Below, in pieces: positions 43,635-54,183 of a stretch of DNA of 64,000 nucleotides (within the stretch, counting starts at the first letter, position 1; each line of letters starts with the position of its first letter). The stretch is from CAVPNY01 sp963706905 (GTDB taxonomy: Bacteria > Chloroflexota > Anaerolineae > Anaerolineales > UBA4823). Made by a program: the position numbers and the translations under genes. The notes beneath the pieces were generated by a model, which saw only the letters and a list, made by a program, of their open reading frames with translations, made no database searches and was not told the origin of the DNA. The stretch spans positions 108,571 through 172,570 of the forward strand of contig CAVPNY010000014.1 in the NCBI GenBank assembly GCA_963706905.1. Reading direction: 5' to 3'.

Positions 43635-44012
43635 ATGGATCAAACCACCCCTCAGACGATCGATGAATATATTGCCGGCTTCCCTCAGGATGTGCAAGTG
43701 AAGCTGGAAAAGATCAGGATGACGATCAGAAATGCAGCCCCAGACGCAGGTGAGACGATAAAGTATCAGATACCGACCTTCACCCTGAATGGGAATCTGG
43801 TCGGTTTTGCCGCTTACAAAAAGCATATCGGGGTCTATCCTATTCCAAGCGGCGATGCGGAATTTAACCAAGAGCTATCCGCTTATAAAGTAGAAAAGAG
43901 TACGATGCGAATTCCAATGGATAAACCTATCCCTTTCGACCTGATCAGCCGGCTGGTGAAGATTCGCCTCCAGGAAAATCTAGAGCGAGCTAAAGCAAAG
44001 GAAATGAAGTAG
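43635..44012 (+). CDS. DUF1801-family protein
   Basis: About 125 aa from MDQTTPQTI; two Met codons lie just upstream. The sequence TIDEYIAGFPQDVQVKLEKIRMTIRNAAPDAGETIKYQIPTFTLNGNLVGFAAYKKHIGVYPIPSG is the same DUF1801 type as 23265-23633. It is followed 15 bp later by a methyltransferase gene, so the two may be co-transcribed. Confidence 0.88.
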   Translation: MDQTTPQTIDEYIAGFPQDVQVKLEKIRMTIRNAAPDAGETIKYQIPTFTLNGNLVGFAAYKKHIGVYPIPSGDAEFNQELSAYKVEKSTMRIPMDKPIPFDLISRLVKIRLQENLERAKAKEMK

Positions 44013-44027
44013 TGGAGGTTACACCCG

Positions 44028-44826
44028 ATGAATGAGACGCCTGATAAGTGGATGTCTGCCGACGCATATGAGCGCTTCATGGGCAGGTGGAGCCGGCAGG
44101 TCGCCAAAGCGTTTATCCAGTGGCTCGCTCCACCCGCATCCTGGAACTGGCTTGAGGTTGGCTGTGGCACTGGCGCGCTCACGCAAGCCATCTACCTTAA
44201 CGCTCATCCCGCCTCGGTGGTTGCCTGCGATCCCTCCCCTCAGTTCGTGTCTTTCGCCCGCCGCTCATTTGCCAATCCAGCGATCACATTCCTGGAGGCT
44301 GGTGCTGACGAGCTGCCGCACCGCGAAGATGGATTTGACGTCGTGGCGTCCGGGCTGGTTCTAAACTTCATCCCATCTCTGGACCTGGCTGTCCGATCGA
44401 TGATTAGCCGGCTGCGTCCAGGGGGAATGCTGGCCGCCTACGTCTGGGACTACGCGGAGGGCATGCAGTTCCTGCGCATCTTCTGGGAAGCGGCAGTTGA
44501 ATTAGACCCTGCCGCGGCCGGTCTGGATGAGGGACAACGGTTTCCTATTTGCCACCCGCAAGCTTTAACGGACTTGCTGGAAGGCGCCGGCCTTGATTTG
44601 GTCGAATCACGCCGCCCTGGAAATTGACACGCCTTTCCCCGATTTCGAAAGCTACTGGGCTCCCTTTCTGGGGGGCACAGGCTCAGCTCCAACCTATTTA
44701 GCCTCCCTCCACCCGACCGCCAGGGAGCAGTTGCGGCTTCGTCTTAGAGAGCAGCTCTCCCCGGCCGCGGATGGCTCGATCCCGCTCACTGCGCGGGCCT
44801 GGGCGGTGCGCGGCTTCTTAGAATGA
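44028..44826 (+). pseudogene. SAM-dependent methyltransferase, frameshifted
   Basis: The start MNETPDKWMSADAYERFMGRWSRQVA follows GGAGG. Motif I LEVGCGTGALTQAI and the VVACDPSPQFVSFA, FDVVASGLVLNFIP segments are the Methyltransf_11 fold. Near 44600 the frame slips from GAGLDLVES into AALEIDTPFPDFESYWAPFLGGTGSAPTYLASL...ARAWAVRGFLE. The merged product is about 265 aa. Apart from the indel, the domain is complete. Confidence 0.85.
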
Positions 44827-44890
44827 ACCCACACACCTGCGCCAGCCGTTCGGCGCTATAATCGGCTAACCCTAATAGGAGCTTCCCATC

Positions 44891-45412
44891 ATGGAAAACC
44901 AACCTGAAACCACCCTTGTAGAGCTCATCCGCTTCAACAACTGGGCCAACGCGGAGATCCTCGCCGCCTGCCAGGAGCTTACCCCTGACCATCTGGCTAC
45001 CGCTGGGCCGGGCGCCTACGGCAGCATCCAGCGCACGCTGGGGCACATCCTCGCCGCAGAAGCCGACTATGTGGGTCGCATGACCGGCGATGGTCCGCAG
45101 CCACCGTTTCGGTGGGAAGACGAACCCGACGTGGCCGCCATCGCCGCCTTCGCCGGCCAGGTGGCGGATGCCCTGCTCGACGCCGTCCAGCGCATCTCGC
45201 CCACCTACCTCGTCCACGAGGAGGAGGACGGCCTGTTCATCGACTATCACGCCAGGCACCTCTTCATGCAGGCCATCAACCACGGCATCGAGCACCGCAC
45301 CAACATCACCACCATCATCAACAGCCTGGGTCTTCCCACGCCCGAAGTGGATTGCTGGAGCTACCTCTTTTCGCACCCGGATCGGTTTGAGTTAGAGGAA
45401 GGTACGCTGTAA
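44891..45412 (+). CDS. DinB-family protein
   Basis: A 173-aa four-helix-bundle protein: LVELIRFNNWANAEILAACQELT, LGHILAAEADYVGRM and DYHARHLFMQAINHGIEHRTNITTIINSLG. The conserved histidines (GHIL, HRTN region) are the metal ligands of DinB/YfiT-like proteins, many of which are thiol transferases. AGGAGC precedes the ATG. Confidence 0.92.
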   Translation: MENQPETTLVELIRFNNWANAEILAACQELTPDHLATAGPGAYGSIQRTLGHILAAEADYVGRMTGDGPQPPFRWEDEPDVAAIAAFAGQVADALLDAVQRISPTYLVHEEEDGLFIDYHARHLFMQAINHGIEHRTNITTIINSLGLPTPEVDCWSYLFSHPDRFELEEGTL

Positions 45413-45509
45413 ACGAATCGTTGCATCCGACATCCTTCGACGGCGCTACGCTTAGGGCAAAGAACGCCGCCGCTCAGGATGCCTCTCATATCAATAAAGG
45501 AGCTGTCAC
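45413..45509. repeat. Dispersed-repeat fragment between DinB genes
   Basis: CATCCTTCGACGGCG...GCCGCCGCTCAGGATG is an imperfect inverted repeat with CATCC/GGATG ends, of a type common in this lineage. Confidence 0.4.
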
Positions 45510-46013
45510 GTGTACGATACACCCCGTACCATAGAGCAGCTACAGACCATGCTTGCAGACGCACCTTCGCGGCTAGCCGAGCTCACCGAAGGTCTGTCAC
45601 CGGCTCAATTGCTGGCCCCTCCCGAGCCCGGTGAATGGTCCGCCAGAGATGTGCTTGCCCATCTGCGCGCCTGTTCTGACATGTGGGGCAAGTACATCGT
45701 GGTGATACTCAGCGAAGACAGGCCGACGTTTAAGGCCGTCAATCCCACTACCTGGATCAAACAGACGAACTATCGCCAACAGGAATTTCATCCCTCGCTG
45801 CAGACTTATACTGCCCAGCGCGCCGATCTGTTGGCGGTGTTGAAGCCGTTGGCGCCCGAAGCCTGGTCGCGTATGGCGACGGTGATGACAGCAGGAAAGC
45901 CGCGCGAACGGACTGTATATACCTATGCCCAATGGCTTGCAAATCATGAACGCTCGCATATCAAGCAGATTGAACGCATCGTGAACTCAATGCGTCTGTT
46001 GCAGAGACAATAA
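45510..46013 (+). CDS. DinB-superfamily protein
   Basis: A 167-aa protein from a GTG (AAGGAG upstream). TIEQLQTMLADAPSRLAELTEGL, PGEWSARDVLAHLRACSDMWGKY and LANHERSHIKQIERI give the DinB_2 pattern with metal histidines (AHLRA, NHERSH). It is the second DinB gene in a row and is distant from the first in sequence. Confidence 0.9.
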   Translation: MYDTPRTIEQLQTMLADAPSRLAELTEGLSPAQLLAPPEPGEWSARDVLAHLRACSDMWGKYIVVILSEDRPTFKAVNPTTWIKQTNYRQQEFHPSLQTYTAQRADLLAVLKPLAPEAWSRMATVMTAGKPRERTVYTYAQWLANHERSHIKQIERIVNSMRLLQRQ

Positions 46014-46032
46014 CTTTCTAGAATAAGCCATC

Positions 46033-47295
46033 ATGCTGACCATCGATATTGATATCGCCCGCCGCTTCATCCTCGGCAAGCAGGGCTTGTGGCCCGGGCG
46101 GCGCTGGCGCGGTATCCAGGGCACGGAGCAGGCACTGCGCCTCATGGAGTACTTGCAGCTCGACCCGCTGCAAATCATCGCTCGCAGCCAGGATATCACC
46201 CTGCACAGCCGCGTGCTCGATTACACACCTGGCATGTGGGAGGCTGCGGCTTACCAGCAGCGCAAGTTCTTCGACTGGGGCGGCTGGCTGGCCCTCCGGC
46301 CAATGGACGAGCTGCCGCACTGGCGCGTGGTCATGCGCCGCGAGCGGGACGGGGGGTCCGACTACGACTTGCGCATTTGGAAGATGGGCCGCGAGCACGC
46401 CGAGGCTGTTGACGAAATGCGGGCCATGTTGCGTGAGCGCGGTACCGTGAGCAACCGCGATTTCGAGATGGCTGCGCGGGCACGAACGCAAAGCTATCGC
46501 GGGCGCAAGGATAGCGCTTTGGCTTTGTATTATTTGTGGCGCACCGGCGAAGTCATGATCCACCACCGCGAGAATTTCGAGCGCGTGTACGCACTCACAG
46601 AAGCGGTTGCGCCGGCGCATCTACTTGGCGAAAACGACGAAGCCGAGGTGGACAGCTTCTTGATCAAGAAGGAAGTCAGCTTCTCTGGCCTGTCGCGGCT
46701 GAATCGCACGGCGGATGCGTATTTCCGCGGCGTGCCATTCAGCAAAGCGAAGCAGATTCGCGAGAAGATGCTGGCTGGCGGTGAGATCGTCGAGGTGCAG
46801 GTTGAAGGCTGGAAGGCGGTGCATTACGCCCTCAGCAGCGACGCCGAAGTGCTGCGCGATTTGAGCGCAGGAGGCGTGCCGCAGGCGTGGGCGCCGTTGG
46901 AGACGACCACAACTGAAGAGGTCGTCTTCCTGGCGCCGCTCGATCCCGTCAGCGCCCGCGGGCGAGCCAAAGTTCTATTCGGCTTTGACTACGTGTGGGA
47001 GGTATACAAGCCGGAGGGCCAGCGCAAGTACGGCTACTACACATTGCCAGTATTGTGGGGCGACCAGCTTGTGGCGCGCTTCGACAGCAAACTTGACCGG
47101 ACGACCAACACGTTCGTCATCCTGGGCTTGTGGTTGGAGGATGAAGCCCTCGGCAGAGATGAGGCTTTTGCGCAGGCATTGGCGCGCGGGTTCGCGCGCT
47201 TCGTCACGTTACTCGGGGCGAGCAGGCTGGATGCAGATGCAGTTGGTGAGCCGCTGCTGCGCCAGCGGATATATTCTTGGCTGGTTGAACCGTAA
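46033..47295 (+). CDS. YcaQ/AlkZ-like winged-helix DNA glycosylase family protein
   Basis: A 420-aa protein. LMEYLQLDPLQIIARSQDITLHSRVLDY carries the QLD motif (QxD), like the other full-length family member at 39544. C-terminal blocks FLAPLDPVSARGRAKVLFGFDYVWEVYKPEGQRKYGYYTLPVLWGDQLVARFDSKLDR follow YcaQ. This copy is intact. It is inferred to excise alkylated bases or crosslinks from DNA. Confidence 0.88.
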   Translation: MLTIDIDIARRFILGKQGLWPGRRWRGIQGTEQALRLMEYLQLDPLQIIARSQDITLHSRVLDYTPGMWEAAAYQQRKFFDWGGWLALRPMDELPHWRVVMRRERDGGSDYDLRIWKMGREHAEAVDEMRAMLRERGTVSNRDFEMAARARTQSYRGRKDSALALYYLWRTGEVMIHHRENFERVYALTEAVAPAHLLGENDEAEVDSFLIKKEVSFSGLSRLNRTADAYFRGVPFSKAKQIREKMLAGGEIVEVQVEGWKAVHYALSSDAEVLRDLSAGGVPQAWAPLETTTTEEVVFLAPLDPVSARGRAKVLFGFDYVWEVYKPEGQRKYGYYTLPVLWGDQLVARFDSKLDRTTNTFVILGLWLEDEALGRDEAFAQALARGFARFVTLLGASRLDADAVGEPLLRQRIYSWLVEP

Positions 47296-47352
47296 AAATG
47301 GTCCTGCCGAAGGTCGCATCCCTCAATTACCCTCCCAATCCGATTACCGGCA

Positions 47353-47943
47353 ATGCTTCCTCTTGAAACTCCACGCCTGTTGTTGCGTCCCTTTCAGGAT
47401 TCCGACCTGGAGGCGTTTGTTGCCTACCGATCTGATCCAATCATTGCGCGCTACCAGGGATGGGAGGCGCCCTACAGCATTGCAACCGCAGTGGCTTTTA
47501 TCGATGAGATGAAACAGAAGCAGCCCGCGGTTCCAGGCGAATGGTATCAGATCGCCATCGTATTGAAAACAAGCCCGGAGCTGATCGGCGACTGTGCATT
47601 CCAGGTTTCAGAAGAAGATGGGCAACAGGCCAAAATCGGCTATACGCTGGCACGCCCGTATCACGGCTCAGGCTATGCAACCGAAGCTGTCACGGGATTG
47701 CTGCATTATCTCTTTGGCGACTTGAAGCTGCATCGGGTCATCGCCCTGTGCGATGTAGAGAACTTCGCCTCGATCCGCCTGCTGGAGCGCATCGGGATGC
47801 GGCGGGAAGGACACTATCTTGAGAGTTTCTGGTCTAAAGGCAAATGGAGTAGTGAATATGGGTACGGTCTATTACAGAGCGAGTGGTTTAGGCTCCACAA
47901 TCGGAAACAGGCTTTAAAAAACCAGTCAGGAGATGATGAATGA
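47353..47943 (+). CDS. GNAT acetyltransferase, RimJ/RimL type
   Basis: A 196-aa protein: ETPRLLLRPFQDSDLEAFVAYRSDP opening, IGYTLARPYHGSGYATEAVTGLLHYLF acetyl-CoA loop, and VENFASIRLLERIGMRREGHYLESF. These are the motifs of the acetyltransf_3 group that modifies ribosomal N-termini or small molecules. Its stop overlaps the OsmC start by ATGA at 47940. Confidence 0.92.
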   Translation: MLPLETPRLLLRPFQDSDLEAFVAYRSDPIIARYQGWEAPYSIATAVAFIDEMKQKQPAVPGEWYQIAIVLKTSPELIGDCAFQVSEEDGQQAKIGYTLARPYHGSGYATEAVTGLLHYLFGDLKLHRVIALCDVENFASIRLLERIGMRREGHYLESFWSKGKWSSEYGYGLLQSEWFRLHNRKQALKNQSGDDE

Positions 47944-48341
47944 AGATCAGCGCCCGCGTGATAAATAGTGAAGGCCAGCATCATGTCACTTTGAGCACCA
48001 ACGAGAATACTCACTCCATTGAGATCCCTCCCAGGCCGGCTGGATTTGGCTCCAGCGCCAATGGCGGCGAGTTATTGTTCCTGGCCCTGGCTACCTGCTA
48101 TTGCAACGACATTTACCGCGAAGCCGCCAAACGCGGCATAAAAGTCGAGCGGGTTGAGGTGCAAGTCGCAGGCGAATTCGGAGCTGAAGGCGAGCCAGCT
48201 AAGAATGTGACTTACCAGGCCAAAGTCACTGCGCAGGCGAGCGAAGAGGCAGTTCGGGAATTGATGAAATATACGGACCAGGTAGCGGAGATTCAGAACA
48301 CGCTCAGAGTCGGGACACCGGTTAGGCTGAGCCTGTCTTAA
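47940..48341 (+). CDS. OsmC-family protein
   Basis: A 133-aa protein with the OsmC/Ohr fold: PAGFGSSANGGELLFLALATCYCNDIYREAAKRGIKVERVEVQVAGEF, then AEIQNTLRVGTPVRLSLS. Cys53 and Cys55 lie at the first active-site position (ATCYCND). The second cysteine of Ohr peroxidases is absent, so a YhfA-type role is more likely. It overlaps the convergent APH gene by 20 bp at the 3' end. Confidence 0.88.
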   Translation: MKISARVINSEGQHHVTLSTNENTHSIEIPPRPAGFGSSANGGELLFLALATCYCNDIYREAAKRGIKVERVEVQVAGEFGAEGEPAKNVTYQAKVTAQASEEAVRELMKYTDQVAEIQNTLRVGTPVRLSLS

Positions 48342-49344
48342 GCGCAATGTCGACTTCGTGATTGGGTAAGAACTGGCCGGCAAAGTATTGATAAGCCTGT
48401 TCCCGATCCGCCTCGCCCTCGGCGGTCAACAACAACTGCTCGCAGAAAGCGGCAATGTCCTGAACAATCCGCTCGCACCGGTAGTAAGCCAGCGCCATCG
48501 GATCAACCCCCGTCTGAGCATAGCCCGGATCACCGCCATAACCCTGGTAGAACAGAACCTCTTCTCGTTCAACAGGACCCGCACTCCCCATCCCCGCCCC
48601 GACAAACATCAGATCCCGCTCCCTGGGTGCAAAGATCGGGTTGTCCCAATCCACGATGAAAAGCTTTTCATTTTGACTGATCAGCAGATTTCCGGGATGG
48701 AGGTCAGAATGGCATAGGACAAAATCCAGCCGGCGGGCGTGAAGCGCCAGACCGAGCTCATCGGCGCGCGCAACCAGATGGCTGATCTCAGCCCGTTTGG
48801 TCTGCATGAAAGCGGCTAATTTGGCCGCGGTGGGGTCATCAAAGGCAGTCGTCTCAACTTGCGCCTGGAAAGCGCTTACCATCTCTCGCCACCGGGGGGA
48901 ATAAATCTCTTGCGAGATGAGCAGCTTGAGTGACGGTGGAATTTGGGCAGAGTGAACCTGTTTGAGCGCCGCACCGAAATCGATCCACTGCTGGTCGGAC
49001 AGCGCCGCCTCATAACCGTCCCTGCCCGGGATGAATGGGAAAAGGATCAGCTTGTAAGTATCCATGCTTCCCCATAGCAGCCCTCGCCTGGTCTTCAGCG
49101 GGGCGATGATCGCCTGGATGCCCTGATTCTTAAGGAAATGGGGAAGCGCGACGGCGATTTCGTTGAAGTCGCCTTTTCTCAACTTTAGAAAATAATCCCC
49201 CCCAGCCCCGGTAACGAGGCGATAAACCGCGGTGTTTACATCGTACCCAATAGGGAGAAAGGTTACCCGGGCGACCTGCAGCCCGTAGGCACCCCGGACA
49301 GCATCGATGATGAGCTGGTCTGGAAGGTCGGGTTTCTCAAGCAT
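48322..49344 (-). CDS. Aminoglycoside phosphotransferase (APH) family protein
   Basis: A 340-aa protein-kinase-fold phosphotransferase. The catalytic loop HSDLHPGNLLI and the metal motif IVDWDNP are clear, as are the Lys-bearing strand YFLKLRKGDFNE and the GYEAALS-like helix. The arrangement is like spectinomycin/hygromycin phosphotransferases (APH(9)-like), but many relatives phosphorylate unknown substrates. Confidence 0.88.
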   Translation of the reverse strand: MLEKPDLPDQLIIDAVRGAYGLQVARVTFLPIGYDVNTAVYRLVTGAGGDYFLKLRKGDFNEIAVALPHFLKNQGIQAIIAPLKTRRGLLWGSMDTYKLILFPFIPGRDGYEAALSDQQWIDFGAALKQVHSAQIPPSLKLLISQEIYSPRWREMVSAFQAQVETTAFDDPTAAKLAAFMQTKRAEISHLVARADELGLALHARRLDFVLCHSDLHPGNLLISQNEKLFIVDWDNPIFAPRERDLMFVGAGMGSAGPVEREEVLFYQGYGGDPGYAQTGVDPMALAYYRCERIVQDIAAFCEQLLLTAEGEADREQAYQYFAGQFLPNHEVDIALKTGSA

Positions 49345-49500
49345 ATTCTGGCTTATTCAGGGGATCTTTTCGAGAGGTAAGGGGACTGCCTGTTCTTGAC
49401 CACATGCACGCCATTATATTCCGATTGTGCGTTTCCGGGGTTCACTCCCTCACTTATTTGGCCACTCCCCCGGGCACGGCTGGTAAGGACTCAATAAAGC

Positions 49501-49531
49501 ACACACCCCGAAAATGCAGTTCGGGGTGTGT
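49501..49531 (-). terminator. Terminator after the SH3 gene
   Basis: A perfect 12-bp stem (49501-49512 with 49520-49531) and 7-nt loop, followed on the minus strand by GCTTTATT. It lies 45 bp past the SH3 gene end. Confidence 0.75.
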
Positions 49532-49576
49532 CTGGTTGATCACTATTCAGTTGGCAGAGGTGGGCAAGCCTGTGGC

Positions 49577-50159
49577 TCAGACGCGGATGACCGGGAGGCT
49601 GGCCAGCGAGATGTTTAGCCTGGCTTCCCCGGCGGGGATCCAACCGGTAGCCGCGGCCTCGTCACCAGGGCGGCGCACGGCCAGCCAGCGGGAGTCGGCG
49701 CTGCGCCCGAGCACCTGCAAGTTCTCCTGGGCGCATCCGGATGTCGGTGATCGCGTAGCTGAACCGGGACTCGGCGATACACTTTGGTCAGGACGGCGGT
49801 CAGGCTGCGGACTGCCGGCAGGTTCCAACTGCGCCTGGGCCGCGATGACTGGCAGCCCGGCGATATCCCCGCTGAGCTCCAGCTCGCCGGCTGATACCCA
49901 GCCCATGTCCGTGCTCAAGGGCGACGGCCAGATAGGCACCGCTCTCATCCCGGCCAACAATGTTCAGCGGCTTCATGGAGGGCATTAAGACGGCGATAAC
50001 TTCCCCGGTGGTACCCGGCTCCCGGTAGACCAGGGTCAGGCGGTTGGGGATGGCTTGAACCCCTTCCTGCGCGGAGGCCATGGAAGCGGAGGCGGCCAGC
50101 GCCATAACGAGCACACTTACGAACACGGACAGCTTGTAAAGACGGGTCATGGTTTTCAT
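49577..50159 (-). pseudogene. Exported bacterial SH3-domain protein, frameshifted
   Basis: The signal peptide (VLVMALAASASMASAQE) and a first SH3-like module (VYREPGTTGEVIAVLMPSMKPLNIVGRDESGAYLAVAL) lie in one frame. An indel near 49920 moves reading to MGWVSAGELELSGDIAGLPVIAA, and a later segment carries a second module (LQVLGRSADSRWLAVRRPG...TGWIPAGEARLNI). A further shift in the linker is likely. Such SH3 repeats bind cell-wall components. Confidence 0.72.
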
Positions 50160-50349
50160 TTCAAATCTCCTTTTTTATTGATTATTGATTATTGAGCCCA
50201 TTTTAAAGAACGACGCGTCCCGAAGACATCCGGGAAGCGCGTCCTGAATCGCGTCTTTAAAAATCAAATTGAAATTAAGCGGGAATCACACAAATCTGAC
50301 GGTTCGTGAGATACAGGAAGTGGAAAATCGCAAATTTGGGTGAATGCGT

Positions 50350-53300
50350 CTAGTGACGAACGGGCATGGCAAACGCGGACGATAGAGAAATCAGTCGAGC
50401 AGCCCGGCCAGCATGCTGTCCATGTCGAGACCCCGGGCGGCTTCCCGGTAGGTAGCGGCAGTCCTCCCAGGCAACCGGGAGAGCGCCGCCTCCAGGATAG
50501 CCGCGGCATGAGTCGCGGGTTTCCCGCCAGGCGGCATAATACTCCAGCACGAAGGCGCTCAGCTGGGCTACGCCTTCGGCGTCGCCCTCGCCGAGCAGCA
50601 GGGTTGCCAGGCCATCCACGGAGAGCAGCATCAAGCCGGGGTTGCCGAGCTCCCGGGCAAGCGCCAGGGCCTGTTCAAGGCGCTGCCGGGATGTCTCGAA
50701 CTGGCCCATGCCGGCGGCGGCCCGGCCCAGGCCACTCAGAGCATAGGCCGCAGCCCATTCATGTTTGAACTCGATCGCCAGCCGGTAGCTCTCGTCGAAA
50801 TGCGCCTGGGCATCGGCCCATTCCCCCTGGCTCAGGGCGATATCGCCCAACCCACGCTGGTAAAAAGCGATGCCGATGCTGATACCGTATTCTTGGAAGA
50901 GATCGAGGGACTGGTCGTACCAGGTCCGGGCGGCCGCCGTGTCCCCCGCCAGGCGGCAGATCTCGCCCATTTCGAAGTGATTCCAGGCCAGGCCGTTGGC
51001 GTCCTGCAGCCGCTGGGAGAGGGCCAGGCTCTCCAGGCGTTTTTCCCTGGCCAGGTCCAGGTCGCCGAAGCGCACTGCTTCGAAGCTGTAGGTAGACAGG
51101 GCTAAAATCTCGATGTTCCCCCAACCGGCTTTGACAGCCCCTTGCCGCTGCGCCTCAAAGGTGGCGAAGGCCTGCGAGAAATCACCCAGATATAGATATG
51201 CCGCACCCAGCTCCCAAAGGATCGCCATCTCATCCAGGGTATCGCCAGCCGCCCCGGCTACCTGACGTCCCGCTTCGAGGAACGCCACCGCTTCGGCGTA
51301 AGCCCCCTGCTCGACAGCGATTTTCCCCAGCTGCGCAGCGTTTCTGCCTGCCCGATCTGATTGCCCAGCTTGCGGTACAGCTCCAGGGCTTCTTCCAGGC
51401 TTCGGCGCGCCCCGGCCTTATCGAGGCGCTTCAGGACAGCGCCGAGAGCAGCCAGGGCAACCGCCAGGGACCAGGCAGGCCCGGCCTCCCGCAGCAGTTC
51501 CAGCACCTGGCGCAGGCGCCGGATCCCCGCCTCCGGGTCTACGAGCTCGGCGTACTCCTGCGCCAGCAGAGCTGCCCACACGCCCAGTTGTTCGGGCTGG
51601 GCCAGGCCCCCGGTCAGGTCCCAGGCAGCCTGGATGTCCGTCCTCAGCCAATCCAGCACGGGGACGCCTACATAACTAGTTCAGATAACCTGGATGGCGA
51701 TGATGGCGGCGGCCAGGGAGCGCCCCTGTGCGCTGTCGCTGGCGGAGGCGGCCCGGCGGGTAGCCTCCAGCAGCCGATCGACCTCGGTGACCATCACCCC
51801 GGTGCGGTAGAAATGTACCAGGCCGTAGAGGAGATCTAACAACTCATCAAAGCGGCCGAGCTCGAGCAAGCGCAGCCAGGCATCCCGGATGTTCTGGAAC
51901 TCAATGGCCACGGACTCCAGCGCGGCGCGTTGTCCGGGTCCTTTCATCGCCTCGCCCTGCTCCTGGAGAAAAGCGGCGTAATAGGCGCTGTGCCGGTCGC
52001 GCATCGCCAGCCAGGCGGCTGCGTCCTGGCGAAATATTTCCCCGGCGTACTGGTGGAGCAGCTCGTGCAGGTCGTAGCGTCCGCCCTGCCCTACCTGGAG
52101 CCAGGATTTGTGGGTCAGCGCCAGCAAGACCTTCAGGGAGGCCCCGCAGACCTGCTGAGCCGCCTGGCGGGTGAAGCCGCCATGGAAAACGGTCAGCCGG
52201 CCCAATACCTCCCGCTCCTCCGGGTTGAGGCTGCGCCAGGAGGATTTCGAACACTGCCCGCAGGCTGCGCTGGCGATCGGGGAGGTCGCGGAAGTCGGAC
52301 TCGAGAAAGTCCAGGCTGCGCTCGATCTCGCCAGCGATCTCATCTGGCGAGAGCATCTCGCTCCAGGCCGCGGCCAGCTCGATGCCCAGCGGCATGCCCT
52401 GGACCAGGCGGCAGACCCGGATCACCCCGGGCAGGTTTTCGGGGTTAAGCTCAAAGTCCGGCTTCACCTGGGCTGCGCTGCGGGCAAACAGGTTTACGGC
52501 GCTATAAGCCTGGGCCAGCTCCTGGGGAGAGCGGAACCCCGTCAGGCTCCCTTCCGCCGGCACGCTGAGCCCGGCCACCGGGTAGAGCCCTTCGCCCTGC
52601 AGGTTGAGCCACACACGCGAGGTGATTAGCAGTTTGAGGCGCGGGGAGGCGCCGAGCAGGTCAGCCACCCACCCCAGGCTGACCTCGTCGAGCAGATGCT
52701 CGAAATTATCCAGAACCAGGAGCAGATCCTTCCCGCACAGGTAATCCAGGAGCTGCTTGCGCGGCGGTATCCCGCCCTGGCTGCTGAAGGTGAAGTTCAG
52801 CGCTCCGGCGGTGGCCTGGACCATCTCCCCCGCTTCGACCAGGGCCATCAGAGGCACAAAATAGATCCCATCCTGGAAGGGCAGGTGATCTTCGCCGGAT
52901 CCACCCACCCCCGGATCCGCCGCCCGGGCAGCGGATAGCGCCGAGGCCTGGATAGCCGCCTGTATGGCCAGGCGCGTCTTGCCGATCCCGCCAGGGCCGA
53001 TCAGGGTGAGCAGCCGGCGCTCGGGGTCCAGCAGCAGCCGGGTGATGTCCTGCAGCTCGCTCTCTCTCCCGATGAAAGGGGTCAGATAGGTTGGAAAGTT
53101 GGATGGGCCATGGTGGGAGGGTTGAGCAGAGGCAAACAAGGGTCCTGGTGCAGCGGGTGGTATTTGTTCAACTTTTACCCCCTCAGGCTTCCAACCTCTG
53201 CGAATGCGCTCATACAGGGCGGCGGTTTCCGGCTCCGGTTCCACCCCCAGCTGCTCCTGCAGGGTTTGCGTGCAGAGCTCGTACTGGCGCAGGGCTGCGG

Positions 53301-53957
53301 AAACCTGGCCCAAGGCGGCGTACAACTCCATCAGAAGGCGGTGGGCGGGCTCGTGCAGGGGATCGAGCGCCAGCCAGCGACGGGCGTAGCCGCTAGCCTG
53401 CTCGAATTCACCGGTCGCGCGGCCATCCTCGGCCAGGGTAACCAGGGTCCGGGCCAGCAAAGCGCGCAGCTCATCGCCGGTGAAGAACTGCCATTCATCG
53501 AACTGGGGCTGTCCTTGAGCGTGAAACCAGCCAGGAAATCGGCGCTGTACAGAGCTGCGGCCTGCGTCAGGGAGGCCCGGCAGGCCGCTGGGAGCGGGGA
53601 GCCAGCCGGCGCGGTGCAATCCTCAATCAAGCTGCGGAAGGCCCGGGTGTCCAGCCACAGGCTTGCCGGTGAGTCCTGGTCCGCCGTCGGGCTCACCTGG
53701 ATTGTATCGCCAGACAGGAGCAAGAGCTCCCCTGCGGATTGGCGCACGCGGTGGAGGCTCCGCCGCAACTGGGCGCGGGCCTCCTGCTGGTCGCTCTCAG
53801 GCCACAGCAGCGCCGCCAGCGTATCGCGGTGGCAGACCTGGCCGGTCACCGCCAGGTAAACGAACAGGGCCATGTCTTTGCGCAGGGAGAACTGGACCTC
53901 CACGCCCTCATTTTCAAGGCGGGGCGGGCCGAAACAGGTTAGCTTCCAATGGTGCAT
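50350..53957 (-). pseudogene. SARP-type regulator with NB-ARC and TPR domains, multiply frameshifted
   Basis: Domains in order: an N-terminal BTAD/SARP DNA-binding part (MHHWKLTCFGPPRLENEG, DMALFVYLAVTGQVCHRDTLAALLWP); a BTAD helical domain (PAHRLLMELYAALGQVSAALRQYELCTQTLQEQLGVEPEPET); an NB-ARC ATPase (GPGGIGKTRLAIQ, LLLVLDNFEHLLDE, LLITSRVWL); and TPR repeats to the end. The frame changes near 53520, 52250, 51660 and 51300, and the C-terminus also slips. A related, intact STAND protein is at 35015-38137. Confidence 0.82.
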
Positions 53958-54032
53958 GGTCAGTCTCATCCGGAGCCGGCGTGTTACCCATCCTGAGCGA
54001 ATTTTCCGACTGGCTTAGAGCAGTTCTATTTA

Positions 54033-54121
54033 GGACTTACGCAGTTGGTGGGATGGCGGGGGTGTTTTGGCGGGCGTAGCCCGCCAAAACACCCCCGTGT
54101 CCTCTTGAACTGCGTAACTTC
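54033..54121. repeat. MITE-like inverted-repeat element with GGACTTACGCAGTT end
   Basis: Outer inverted repeat TTACGCAGTT (54037-54046 with 54108-54117). The interior is a perfect 18-bp stem (54058-54075 with 54079-54096) and 3-nt loop. The left end recurs at 2269-2282. Its form suggests a non-autonomous element. Confidence 0.75.
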
Positions 54122-54183
54122 TACTATTTTAATCCCGAAAAGCAATAAGAGGAATGGGACTGGGTTTGGACAGTTAGGGAGGG

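Noticed and set aside
54058..54096. The 18-bp stem as a simple terminator
   Set aside because: It is nested in outer inverted repeats with a second copy of the end far away, so a mobile element fits better.
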